Shown: positions 8,599 through 17,550 of the stretch, piece after piece
Layout of the letters: each line of letters begins with the position of its first letter
Position numbering within the stretch: position 1 is the first letter of the stretch
Assembly: GCF_900890425.1 (NCBI RefSeq)
Contig: NZ_CAAHFG010000001.1
Coordinates: 3,038,001-3,102,000 of the forward strand
Direction: 5' to 3'
Source of the DNA: Pontiella desulfatans
Lineage (GTDB): Bacteria > Verrucomicrobiota > Kiritimatiellia > Kiritimatiellales > Pontiellaceae
DNA: 64,000 nt
Notes under the pieces: generated by a model
What the model was told of the DNA's origin: nothing
Seen by the model: only the letters and a program-made list of their open reading frames with translations
Database searches by the model: none
Made by a program: the position numbers and the translations under genes

Positions 8599-9510
8599 TC
8601 ATTTGAGTCGATACGAGACAAACGCCAGCCTGCGGCTGTCGGGTGCCCATGAATTGACATTCATCGTGCCCTGCCCTCCAAAGAGTTTTACGATGGTTTT
8701 AGACGCGCCTCCCCCGGCCGGGACAAGGCGAATTTCAACCTGTTTATTCGGTGGATGATCACCCGCTTCGACATCATCCTTACCGTAAGCGATGTAGGCG
8801 ACCCACTGCCCATCCGGTGAGACGTGCGGAAACCAGCAGTTGGCTTCCTCCCGGACCATATGGGTTTGCTTCGAACCATCTACAGCCATGCGCCAGATCT
8901 GCATCAGACCGGTGCGCGTGGAGTTAAACCAGACATGCTTTCCGTCCGGTGAATATTCGGCACCATCATCCAGACCGGGTTCATCGGTGAGCTGCGTTTC
9001 CGCGCCGCCGTTGACCGGGATCGTGTAAATATCGTATTGCCCATCCCTTTCGGCACAGTAGGCGATTCGCTCCCCATCGGGAGACCAGCCATGCAGGTAA
9101 CTGGGTCCCCTTTCGGTGACAAGGGTCGGCATACCGCCCGCCAACGGCAGCGTGTAAATGCGCGATACGGCATCTTCATTCGTGAAATGACTGATGGCAA
9201 GCTGACGGTTATCCGGCGACAGCACGTGGTCGTTATTGCAGTCCATCGCAAAGCCGGTATCGATCTCCCTCACCTCGCTGGTTGCCAGTTCGTAGGTGAA
9301 CATTTTTCCCCGGCTGTTGTAGACTAGGGTTTTACCGTCCCGCGTCCAGTTGGGCGCCTCGATGACGTGATCGAATTCCTTAAGCACCGTGCGTTCGCCC
9401 GTATGGACATCCACGATTTCGAGCATGCTGTACGAGTCCCGCTCGGCGAGCAAACTGCGCAGGGTTTCGATAGTCATAACAGGTTGGACGCAACGATTGG
9501 CGACACACAT
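8599..9510 (-). CDS. TolB-like PD40 beta-propeller protein, cytosolic
   Basis: A 303-residue protein built of WD40-like PD40 repeats. Recurrent blades read NWTRDGKTLVYNS, VLSPDNRQLAIS, GWSPDGERIAYC, EYSPDGKHVWFN, HVSPDGQWVAYI and SWAPDSRRLAFV. It has no signal peptide. ATG 9510 has AAGGA about 9 nt upstream and is preferred over the in-frame ATG at 9477. Related proteins are annotated as TolB-family or oligogalacturonate-lyase-like propellers. No catalytic residue is identifiable, so a sugar-binding or enzymatic role is only possible. It is 36 bp after the unknown secreted protein gene. Confidence 0.8.
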   Translation of the reverse strand: MCVANRCVQPVMTIETLRSLLAERDSYSMLEIVDVHTGERTVLKEFDHVIEAPNWTRDGKTLVYNSRGKMFTYELATSEVREIDTGFAMDCNNDHVLSPDNRQLAISHFTNEDAVSRIYTLPLAGGMPTLVTERGPSYLHGWSPDGERIAYCAERDGQYDIYTIPVNGGAETQLTDEPGLDDGAEYSPDGKHVWFNSTRTGLMQIWRMAVDGSKQTHMVREEANCWFPHVSPDGQWVAYIAYGKDDVEAGDHPPNKQVEIRLVPAGGGASKTIVKLFGGQGTMNVNSWAPDSRRLAFVSYRLK

Positions 9511-9546
9511 CTATTTTTTCCTTATACTCGAGGTTTCTGCAAACTC

Positions 9547-10542
9547 CTACGGGGTTACACACTCCGGATTTTTAATCTCTTCAATCAGCCATTTGGTAAA
9601 TCCGAGCACGGAGTGCGGGTCGGATTCGGGGCCGATGGGACGAAAGCGTCCGCTGCCATTCGGGAAAGTGTTCAAATAGTAATGCATGTTCGGATGGTGC
9701 TTCGGCAGTCCGGCTGCCCAATAGGTTTCGAGCCAGTCGCGCTCGATAAACTCATAGTACCTTTTCTTATCCGCCTTCCAGATGATCGGGCCGTAATAGA
9801 AGATGTATTCTTTATTCTGAGCCAGAGTCCATTTTGCGCCCCGGATCACTTCTTCCGGGTTCGACCAGCCGGTTTTAAGCGGCCAGTGGCGGTTGAACTG
9901 GTGGCACTCATAGGCGACGCCGTCCATTTTTTCGATGAGCGGATGCACGCGCGGATCGTCAGCAAAAAACGAAGGATGCTCCACCATCATAATCAGCTTG
10001 TAATTATCATGCTTGATCAGCCCCTGTTTGTGAGCGTCTTTGAACAACTGACGGATATTGGCGACATCTTCCTCGTAGAGAATACGGGTGTCTTCCTTGA
10101 ACGGCCCCGGCTTGGCATCCGGATGTCCCCGATGTATTGCCAGCCGGTATTCGCGAGCCATTAAAATGTGATCGACGATTCCTCCCGCCGCTTCCCATTT
10201 TTTGATTTTTTTAATCAGCGTGTTTTTTTGAGGGTCAAGAACATCCCATTTCTCGTCAATTCCCCAATAATGCTCAAAAAACATCCGCCTGGTTTTAAAA
10301 TCGCCATCCAGCCAACCTTTGATGACATCCACATGTTCGGCACAAAAAGGATAGTTTCCTTTCTGGTCGGCATAGGTCGGGGTACCGTGCCAGGAGCCGC
10401 CATGCACACTTTTCCAGTCCGCTTTGGTTCGGGAAAGTGGACGGAGCCCGACAAACCCATGCGTGTTGGTTTGCGCCTGCACCAAATGGAGTGCAAAAAA
10501 CACCGTCCCTAAAAAACAGCTACTCACCCTTAACTGATTCAT
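9547..10542 (-). CDS. Secreted protein of unknown function, possibly a TIM-barrel hydrolase
   Basis: A 331-residue exported protein with a signal peptide of about 23 residues (ending LVQAQ). I do not recognise a named family. It is rich in aromatic and acidic residues (FFEHYWGIDEKWDVLD, MMVEHPSFFADDPR, YIFYYGPIIWKADKKRYYEF), as in carbohydrate-active (beta/alpha)8 enzymes, and MVEHP could hold a catalytic Glu. Its ATG overlaps the stop of the sulfatase upstream by one base (TGATG), so the two are translationally coupled. Confidence 0.65.
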   Translation of the reverse strand: MNQLRVSSCFLGTVFFALHLVQAQTNTHGFVGLRPLSRTKADWKSVHGGSWHGTPTYADQKGNYPFCAEHVDVIKGWLDGDFKTRRMFFEHYWGIDEKWDVLDPQKNTLIKKIKKWEAAGGIVDHILMAREYRLAIHRGHPDAKPGPFKEDTRILYEEDVANIRQLFKDAHKQGLIKHDNYKLIMMVEHPSFFADDPRVHPLIEKMDGVAYECHQFNRHWPLKTGWSNPEEVIRGAKWTLAQNKEYIFYYGPIIWKADKKRYYEFIERDWLETYWAAGLPKHHPNMHYYLNTFPNGSGRFRPIGPESDPHSVLGFTKWLIEEIKNPECVTP

Positions 10543-12041
10543 CAGGCTTTCCCCTTCTTCGCTTTCTTCTTCCGGTTGCCCGCTTTTTCCCCGGGAGCCT
10601 CCGCCTCGGGCGGCGGCGTGTAATCGCTGCTTCCATCGTCGTTGCGCGCAAACTTAAATGCCTCCGTGTCGCCGGTTGTCTCGCACCACTCCGCAAGCAG
10701 TTTCCGATGACCCCGCAGGATTTCCTTGTATTCGGGGTGATCAACCAGGTTTCGCATTTCGCCGGGATCCTTCTTCAGATCGACCAAAGACTCTTTACTG
10801 GCGGGATCAGAGAAGGTGGTATACTTGTAGTTCTCCGTCCGGAGCATCCGCCACTTGGCATCTTCCGACACGACATACTCGCGCCAGTCGGTGACGGCTT
10901 TACCTTCAGCAACCGGGCGCAGGCTTTTACCGATAAGGTGTTCGGGTATTTCGACACCGGCATAGTCGCAGATCGTCGGCAGGATATCGAGTCCAGTGGA
11001 AACGAGGTGTTCCCCGTCGACCTGACCGGCAGGAATGCCCCCTTTGTATTTCATGATAAACGGAACGCCAACCGACTCCTCATAAGGAAAGGATTTACTG
11101 GCCAGTCGATGGCTTGCATCCATATTACCGTGGTCACTGGTGAAAATTATCAGCGTGTTCTCTTCCAGACCGGCCTGTTTCAATCCGTCCAGAATCTTAC
11201 CGATTTCACCATCCACCCGTTCGGTGAGCCGGTGGTAGATGTAGCGATTAATCCGCCATGCTTTCTCGACATACTCGGTGCGCATCGTCATCGACGGCGT
11301 TACCGCCGTGGTGCTCAGTTTTGCCTGAATCCCGGAAGGCTCCCCGACCTGTATGCCGTAGTTGTCGGGAAGCGGCGGCAGTTCATCCAGCGGCATCGCC
11401 ATCGCCTCATCGTAAAGGTTCTTCACGGGAGATTTACCCGTTGCATGCGCCTTGTGGGCGAAACAGATATCGTGCGGGTTGATAAATGACGCCACCGCGA
11501 AGAAGGGCTTCTCCCGCTCCTGCGTGATGAATTCAAGGCAGGCTCCCGGCAACAGGTCCCGCTGGTCTTTGAAATAGGTGCCATATCCTGCGCCATGATC
11601 ACTGTCAGGCCTCAGTTGCCCGCACATATGCACCTTTCCGCCATAGAAGGTGTCATAACCGGCGCGCTTCATGATTTTCCCCATTGAGTTCTCATCAATG
11701 TGCGGGGCAAGTTTTGCTTTTGATGCCGTTTTATTATCTCCCCCGCCAAAGCGGCCGGGCATCATACCGGTTGCCATGCTCATCCGGCTCGGCACGCACA
11801 CCGGATTTGCAGCGTAGGCGCTCGCAAAGCGAACGCCTTCCGCCGCCAAGCCATCCAGATGCGGCGTGTTCAACCACTTGTTGTCCGCACAACTCATCAT
11901 GCGGTCATGCTGCTGGTCACTCATGATAAAAAGTATATTCGGCCTCTTTTTCAAACCTGTTGCTGCCCGCAGCATCGACGGCACCATCAGGGCCCCACTG
12001 CTGGCCGCAGTTGTTTTTAATAATGATCTACGTTGCATCAT
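10542..12041 (-). CDS. Tat-exported S1 sulfatase with lysine-rich tail
   Basis: A 499-residue sulfatase with a twin-arginine leader (QRRSLLKTTAASSG). The N-terminal metal motif is FIMSDQQHD (residues 38-46), in which Gln replaces the second Asp, as in choline- and N-sulfoglucosamine-type sulfatases. The maturation motif is C82-V-P-S-R86, and IFTSDHGNMD lies near residue 300. The C-terminus ends in a basic tail (GNRKKKAKKGKA). Start MMQRRS at 12041 follows AGGTGG. It sits 72 bp after the GH78 gene and is coupled to the next gene by TGATG. Close relatives are at 16103 and 38462. Confidence 0.93.
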   Translation of the reverse strand: MMQRRSLLKTTAASSGALMVPSMLRAATGLKKRPNILFIMSDQQHDRMMSCADNKWLNTPHLDGLAAEGVRFASAYAANPVCVPSRMSMATGMMPGRFGGGDNKTASKAKLAPHIDENSMGKIMKRAGYDTFYGGKVHMCGQLRPDSDHGAGYGTYFKDQRDLLPGACLEFITQEREKPFFAVASFINPHDICFAHKAHATGKSPVKNLYDEAMAMPLDELPPLPDNYGIQVGEPSGIQAKLSTTAVTPSMTMRTEYVEKAWRINRYIYHRLTERVDGEIGKILDGLKQAGLEENTLIIFTSDHGNMDASHRLASKSFPYEESVGVPFIMKYKGGIPAGQVDGEHLVSTGLDILPTICDYAGVEIPEHLIGKSLRPVAEGKAVTDWREYVVSEDAKWRMLRTENYKYTTFSDPASKESLVDLKKDPGEMRNLVDHPEYKEILRGHRKLLAEWCETTGDTEAFKFARNDDGSSDYTPPPEAEAPGEKAGNRKKKAKKGKA

Positions 12042-12113
12042 GCACCACCTGTTTCCTTTTTTACGGGGCTGCCAAATGTTGATTTCAACTTCAAACGCCT
12101 CGGTTCATCCACA

Positions 12114-14504
12114 TTAATAAAAGGTACTGAATTTCCAGTCACCGGGCCGGGCACTGAACTTGATGTAGTGTTCCGTCTCCTCCACAAAACGCAGCCCATT
12201 GGGTAATTGCGTCGCTTGTCCGTCCTCCCAAACGGTTTCTCCATTTGCGGTGATGTGCTTGACGGAGCCCCCCGATGGTTTGGGCAGCCCGACCATCGCC
12301 TCGGTGTGTTCCGGTGAAACCAGGTTTATGGAGAACGCGTCCGTCTGATTATGGAGTTCCAGTTTAATGTCACCTTTTACCGACGGAACGATGGTTTTAA
12401 TAAACTGAAGCGACCCCATTTGCGGCAGGACCTGATACGTTTCATATCCCGGCGTTACCGGCGCGACGCCCGCGCCATACTGAGATAACAACGTCAGCAT
12501 TCCGCCGCTCCAGGCGTGATTGATGGTTCCGCCGCCGAAGCCCTTCCGGCCGATTTCCCACCCTTCAAAGAGCGTCGTGTATTCGTGCGCGGTCATATAG
12601 TTGTAGCGTTTCTTGGCGCGAGCAATGGCGTCCTCTTCAAAACGCATTTGATAGAGCGCCTCGCCGACATACTTTTCCATATAGGGACTGCAGTGTTCCT
12701 CCGTGCGAAAGACTTCAAGAATCGCGGGATACTGCTCCGGCTGGGCGAGACCGGAGATGACCGCCAGCGCGTGAGCACGGTCATCGGTCGACCCTTTGTA
12801 GCCGGGCGAGCGGTACTCTTTTCCGGTCCAGAAGGTTTTGTTGAAGTTCGCTTCTATGCTTTTCATTCGGGCCGTGATGACCGGAATATCGGCCGTTTCA
12901 CCCACGGCTTCCGCCATCAGCTTCTGCCCCTTGAGCGCCAGATAAAACCAGCCGTTATAAAGGATCGTCATATCCTTGTCCTTGCCCCAGTCGCCCCAGG
13001 TCCAGCCGCCTTTGCGCGGGATAACAAGTCCGTCGTCTCCGATCTGCCAGACTTCCAGATAACGTTTCACGCCCGGATAAACCGTGCGGATGGTTTCGAG
13101 GTCGCCCGAATAGAGGTAATAGGTCCAGAAGCCGAAATAACCGACGGAGTTGAGCATCTGCATCGGTAGTTCCCGTGTATAGTTCCCGGGTACCGGTGAA
13201 AAAATCGTACCGTCATCTTTCTGCCAATTCATCAGTTCGAGAATGCCCTTTTGGGCGAGGTCACTGCTGCGTGGATCCAGCACATAGAATGCCTCGCCGA
13301 GTTCGTTCACCGCATCGCCCCACCACTGAGCACGCTCGCGGTCCGGGCAATCAAAATAGGTATCCCGCATCGTAACATAAAGCGTGCGCAGGGCTTTCTG
13401 ACGGTAGCGGTTGAAAAATTCATCGTCGCACTCAAACGTACCGGTAAATTCCGTATCGTATCCGGTTTCACGATACTTCAGGGCCAGGATTTTGAAGCCG
13501 GCGGGAATCGTATAGTGCATTTCATGCCCGTTCATCCAGCCGAGGCTTTCGTATTCCTGCACACCTGCGCGGGTCACATATTCCGCCCGGACATTGGGCG
13601 GACCGCCCCCGCGATAGTTGTCCATCCGCAGATCGATAAGCTGCCCCGCCGGGCCTTCCACTTTCAAATACGGTGTAATCTGCGCGTTGTACGGAAGCTT
13701 GGCGATTATGGGTTCGCCCGTGGAAACCGACGGCAGCTCGTCGACATTCACATAATCTTTCAATCCGAAATCTTTCCACAACGGAATCGGACGGAGTATC
13801 AGGTTATTCCAAGGGTCACACGGCACCGTTCCATACTCAGTCGCCGCCAGCCATTGGGAATCATCAAAGCCGGGCATCTGCCAATCCAACATATCTTTTT
13901 GAGCATCAAAGCGGATGTTGGATTCGGGCAAACGAATGTTCGGGTGAGGCGCCCCGGTGAAACCATAAGCCGGGTGAATGATCGTCTTCCAGCTCGCATC
14001 ACTCAACAGCGGTTTATCGTCGATGCTTGCATCAAAAATCAGGCCGGCCTTGCCACTGTCATTATGGCTGAACCCGCTTTTCCCGAAATACCAGACGAGC
14101 AGCGCGATCGTGTTGTCGCCCTTTTTCAGGTGGGCGGACAAATCGACGGTATCATAATAGGTATCCTTCGGGTTTGGCCCGCGTTTGAGCTGTCCCTCAA
14201 AGACGACCTGCTCGCCGTTGATCCAGAGCCAGTACTTGGAATCGACAGCGATCTTTGCAACCGCATGATCCGGAGCCTTGTCGAGCTTTATACCTTTTCT
14301 GAAGCACGTCCAGTAACCTGAAGGTTTCGGCATCTTCTTTTTACGTTTTTTGTCAGGGACTCCTTCTTTCACCGCTTCAGGATTCGGTGTTATTTCAATC
14401 CCCGTTCCGTCAACCCCGATCCACGACGCCTGCCACGAATCCGCGCCAGACACCATTAAAACAGATCCCGCAAAAGCGGCCCCGATCCATCGTTTATCAA
14501 TCAT
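12114..14504 (-). CDS. GH78-like alpha-L-rhamnosidase, secreted
   Basis: A 796-residue enzyme predicted to release terminal alpha-L-rhamnose. It has an N-terminal hydrophobic leader (residues 6-21), the WIGVDG start typical of the family, and a beta-sandwich at about 65-165 with YWLWINGEQVVFEGQLKRGP. An (alpha/alpha)6 barrel follows. D385-C-P-D-R-E390-R-A-Q-W-W-G-D is the GH78 acidic catalytic stretch, and NHAWSGG near residue 690 precedes the C-terminal sandwich. Residues 51-60 form an unusual basic insert (DKKRKKKMPK). Its ATG overlaps the preceding sulfatase stop by 8 bp. A truncated paralog is at 19114. Confidence 0.88.
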   Translation of the reverse strand: MIDKRWIGAAFAGSVLMVSGADSWQASWIGVDGTGIEITPNPEAVKEGVPDKKRKKKMPKPSGYWTCFRKGIKLDKAPDHAVAKIAVDSKYWLWINGEQVVFEGQLKRGPNPKDTYYDTVDLSAHLKKGDNTIALLVWYFGKSGFSHNDSGKAGLIFDASIDDKPLLSDASWKTIIHPAYGFTGAPHPNIRLPESNIRFDAQKDMLDWQMPGFDDSQWLAATEYGTVPCDPWNNLILRPIPLWKDFGLKDYVNVDELPSVSTGEPIIAKLPYNAQITPYLKVEGPAGQLIDLRMDNYRGGGPPNVRAEYVTRAGVQEYESLGWMNGHEMHYTIPAGFKILALKYRETGYDTEFTGTFECDDEFFNRYRQKALRTLYVTMRDTYFDCPDRERAQWWGDAVNELGEAFYVLDPRSSDLAQKGILELMNWQKDDGTIFSPVPGNYTRELPMQMLNSVGYFGFWTYYLYSGDLETIRTVYPGVKRYLEVWQIGDDGLVIPRKGGWTWGDWGKDKDMTILYNGWFYLALKGQKLMAEAVGETADIPVITARMKSIEANFNKTFWTGKEYRSPGYKGSTDDRAHALAVISGLAQPEQYPAILEVFRTEEHCSPYMEKYVGEALYQMRFEEDAIARAKKRYNYMTAHEYTTLFEGWEIGRKGFGGGTINHAWSGGMLTLLSQYGAGVAPVTPGYETYQVLPQMGSLQFIKTIVPSVKGDIKLELHNQTDAFSINLVSPEHTEAMVGLPKPSGGSVKHITANGETVWEDGQATQLPNGLRFVEETEHYIKFSARPGDWKFSTFY

Positions 14505-16083
14505 TCTTCATCTCCGTAAACCCTTTGACTCGCAGGTCGCGAAACGGATAGGGACGTTGGTCCTGCGCTGCATCGTAATCAGGGTTCAGCTGCGGCAGAT
14601 AGTGCGGCTTTACATTTTCCTTCAGCCAGCCCTGCATCGTTGCAAACAGCGCCTCCGTCACTTCAGGCAGTTGCTTCGCGAGATCCTTTTTCTCGTATGG
14701 ATCTTCAACAATGTTGTAGAGCTCCAGCTTGCCGTGCCAGTCCCAGATCAGCTTATAATCCCCTTTGCGCATCGCGGTGTGGGGTGTTAGCGGAAGCCCA
14801 TTATCGGGGTGCATCACTTTCACATTGTACGGATAGTGCCAGACGATCGTTCGGTCGCCACCGTCCGCTTTGGGGTTTGCCAGGATTCCGGTCAAATCCT
14901 TACCGTCGAGATCGGCGGGGATTTTGTTTCCCGTGATGGACGCAAGTGTCGGCAGGTGGTCGTACATCGAAACCACGGAATCGCACCAGACGCCCCCTTC
15001 ATATTTTCCCGGCAGATAGTAGACCATCGGCACGCGGACGCCGCCCTCGTACATGGTGGCTTTGCCGCCCTTGAATGGCGCATTGTCCGTCGACTTCGTA
15101 TATTCCGCACCGCCGTTATCCGATGCAAAAACGATCAGCGTGTTCTGATCCAGCCCCTGCGCTTGAAGTGTCTCCATGATGCGCCCGACCGAGTCGTCGA
15201 GGTGTTTAATCATCGCCGCATACGTCACATTTTCATGACCCAGCGTTCCTTTTTGCGGCTTGTCGGCAAAAAGCTGTTTGGTTTCTTCGGGCGCCTGCAG
15301 CGGGGTGTGCACCGCAAAGTGACAGAAGTAGAGAAAGAACGGTTTTTGAGCAACGCCCTTCTTCTGTTCAGCACCGTAGTTATCAATGAAATCGACCGCA
15401 AGATCGGTCAGGTGATCGGTGAGGTATTCCCCCTCATACCGGTCAGCTTGTTTTTTCTTTCCCTTTTTTCCTTTGGCGTAATAGGCATGTGCTCCCGCAT
15501 CTTTGCACCAGGGCACTTCATCAAAACCGTGGGCGGCCGGCTGCAGGTCTTCGACATTATGCCCTCCCACATGCCATTTTCCGATAAAGACCGAATGGTG
15601 GCTGTCCAGCACGTTCGGCAGATTGAACGGCGACGGAGCCAACCCGGTATTGGATTTTCCGTTCAGCCAGGCCTGTTGGTGTTTAATGGGATCTTTGTGA
15701 TCAATCGCATCATGCGGACTGTACCCCGCCGGCACGGTCATCTTTTTATGATAATAGGTCGGCGTGTTCGGGGTTGCCGTTGTGAATCCTGAACGGGCCG
15801 CGTTTTTACCCGTCAAAATGGAGGCCCGGGTCGGGGAACAGAGCGGGTTGGCATACGCCTGCGAAAAAGCAATCCCTTTGCTGACCAACTGATCGAGATG
15901 CGGGGTTTCATAAAACAGCTCGCCGGTTCTCTTTCCGGTGAAATGGCCGGCAAAGGCCGCCACATCATTAATCCCGAGATCATCGGCCAGGATAAAAACA
16001 ATATTGGGTTTCTGCTCTGCAGCCGAAACAACGGAAGCAACAACCAATCCACTCACTATCCAGTTAAACACATTTTTCATCAT
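14497..16083 (-). CDS. Secreted S1 sulfatase
   Basis: A 528-residue sulfatase with a Sec leader (residues 1-21, ending VVSAA). The metal motif is FILADDLGINDVAAF, the maturation motif C82-S-P-T-R86, then FIGKWHVGG and VFASDNGGAEY. Residues near 200-215 hold a basic insert (YAKGKKGKKKQADRYEG). The start at 16083 follows GATCAGGA. It overlaps the GH78 gene downstream by 8 bp, so desulfation and rhamnose removal are probably co-produced. Confidence 0.93.
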   Translation of the reverse strand: MMKNVFNWIVSGLVVASVVSAAEQKPNIVFILADDLGINDVAAFAGHFTGKRTGELFYETPHLDQLVSKGIAFSQAYANPLCSPTRASILTGKNAARSGFTTATPNTPTYYHKKMTVPAGYSPHDAIDHKDPIKHQQAWLNGKSNTGLAPSPFNLPNVLDSHHSVFIGKWHVGGHNVEDLQPAAHGFDEVPWCKDAGAHAYYAKGKKGKKKQADRYEGEYLTDHLTDLAVDFIDNYGAEQKKGVAQKPFFLYFCHFAVHTPLQAPEETKQLFADKPQKGTLGHENVTYAAMIKHLDDSVGRIMETLQAQGLDQNTLIVFASDNGGAEYTKSTDNAPFKGGKATMYEGGVRVPMVYYLPGKYEGGVWCDSVVSMYDHLPTLASITGNKIPADLDGKDLTGILANPKADGGDRTIVWHYPYNVKVMHPDNGLPLTPHTAMRKGDYKLIWDWHGKLELYNIVEDPYEKKDLAKQLPEVTEALFATMQGWLKENVKPHYLPQLNPDYDAAQDQRPYPFRDLRVKGFTEMKND

Positions 16084-16102
16084 TCCTGATCACCATTCAG
16101 CT

Positions 16103-17530
16103 TTAAGCTTTTTTCTTTTTATTTTTGTTGCGCATCAGGGTTCCTTCATGGGGGAACCAGCGCTTAAAGAGTTCCCGCATATCCTCAAGGTCCGTTGCGC
16201 GTTGGGTATCTGCAGTGAAATGAGTCTTTTCGCAGGGATCATTCTGCATGTCGTGCAGGCGCACCTCGATATTACGATCGACGTCATACTCAATATACTT
16301 GAACCGGTCGTTCATCACCATACGGCCGTATGCACTTTCCACCCCGAGATGGTCGCGCCACGAGGCTGCCTGACCCTCCACCAGCGGACGCACGCTGCGC
16401 CCACGCGGATCGCCTTTGGCACCGGGTACGCCGGCATAGTCCAGCACCGTCGGCAGCAGATCCAGCCCGTTTGAGATCAGATGGGTTTTATCGACCAGCC
16501 CGCCCTGCTGCGCACCGCCCTTATCCATCACAATGAAAGGCACCCGGATGCTTTCTTCATTAAACGTGCTCTTACCACTGAGACGATACGTCGCGTCGTT
16601 TTCACCATGGTCGCTGGAGAAAATGACCACTGTATTTTTTTCCTGGCCGCTCTCTTTCAGGGCATCCAGAACCACCTGGATTTCAGCATCAACACTCTCT
16701 GTCAGGCGGCAGTAGAGCCAGCGCCCCAGACGCCAATCCTCTTCGGAAAGCGCGTTGCGGTTGCTCAGCTTAATGGCCTTCTTCGCCTGAAACGCTTCGG
16801 GTTCATCCGTCTGGGGTTCAAAGTTCGGCGGCAGCGGCGGGCAGCTTCCATTGGTGAAAAAGCCGGGATCGCTTTTCGCAACCTTCAACAGCTCAACATT
16901 CTCCTTCTTCGGCTTCAGGTCGGTGCGGTGATAGTAACAGATATCGTGCGGATTGATGTAGGAAAGCACCAGATAGTAGGGTTTTTCGTGATCCCGTTTG
17001 ATGTATTCCACGGCATCTTCCGACAAGTCCATCTTCCGCCCCGTACTCATCACCTCGAATCCGAGTTTACCGGGCTCCAGTTCCGGTGGCAGGTGGGTTT
17101 TTCCGCCATAGGCGAGGTCGTACCCGGCGCGCTTGAGCTGTGCCCCGATATGGTTCTGCTCGTATCCGGGCTTCGGCTTAAACTGCTTTGCATTGCTGTT
17201 TGAACGGATTCCATAGGTATCGGGGAACTGCCCGGTCATAAACGAGGTGCGCGCCGGAACGCAAACGGGATTGGTGGTGTAGGCGCGTTCAAAGCGTACG
17301 CCGTTTTTCGCCAGATAGTCCGCCGCCGGCGTCTTGAGCCATGGATTCCCCGTGCAGCTCATCATCTTCGCACTCTGCTGATCCGTGAAGATGTAAATGA
17401 TGTTCGGCCGTCTGACTCCGCTTCCCTGCGCCTTTGCATTCGCAAGGGTGGCCGAGGCCATTGCGGCGGCGGTATTTTTCATGAACCCGCGGCGCCCTAC
17501 CCGATCTACTTTGTATTTCCCCATGCCCAA
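16103..17530 (-). CDS. Tat-exported S1 sulfatase (DQQ type) with basic tail
   Basis: A 475-residue sulfatase. The leader GRRGFMKNTAAAMASATLA is twin-arginine-like, and the metal motif is YIFTDQQSAKMMSC. The maturation motif is C90-V-P-A-R94, and IFSSDHGEND lies near residue 295. The last residues are NKNKKKKA. ATG 17530 follows TAGGAGA. Its closest neighbours in sequence are the sulfatases at 10542 and 38462, all sharing NPVCVP and the MMSC segment. It sits 19-20 bp from the sulfatases on both sides. Confidence 0.93.
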   Translation of the reverse strand: MGMGKYKVDRVGRRGFMKNTAAAMASATLANAKAQGSGVRRPNIIYIFTDQQSAKMMSCTGNPWLKTPAADYLAKNGVRFERAYTTNPVCVPARTSFMTGQFPDTYGIRSNSNAKQFKPKPGYEQNHIGAQLKRAGYDLAYGGKTHLPPELEPGKLGFEVMSTGRKMDLSEDAVEYIKRDHEKPYYLVLSYINPHDICYYHRTDLKPKKENVELLKVAKSDPGFFTNGSCPPLPPNFEPQTDEPEAFQAKKAIKLSNRNALSEEDWRLGRWLYCRLTESVDAEIQVVLDALKESGQEKNTVVIFSSDHGENDATYRLSGKSTFNEESIRVPFIVMDKGGAQQGGLVDKTHLISNGLDLLPTVLDYAGVPGAKGDPRGRSVRPLVEGQAASWRDHLGVESAYGRMVMNDRFKYIEYDVDRNIEVRLHDMQNDPCEKTHFTADTQRATDLEDMRELFKRWFPHEGTLMRNKNKKKKA

Positions 17531-17550
17531 CGATCTCCTATTTCCCGTTT

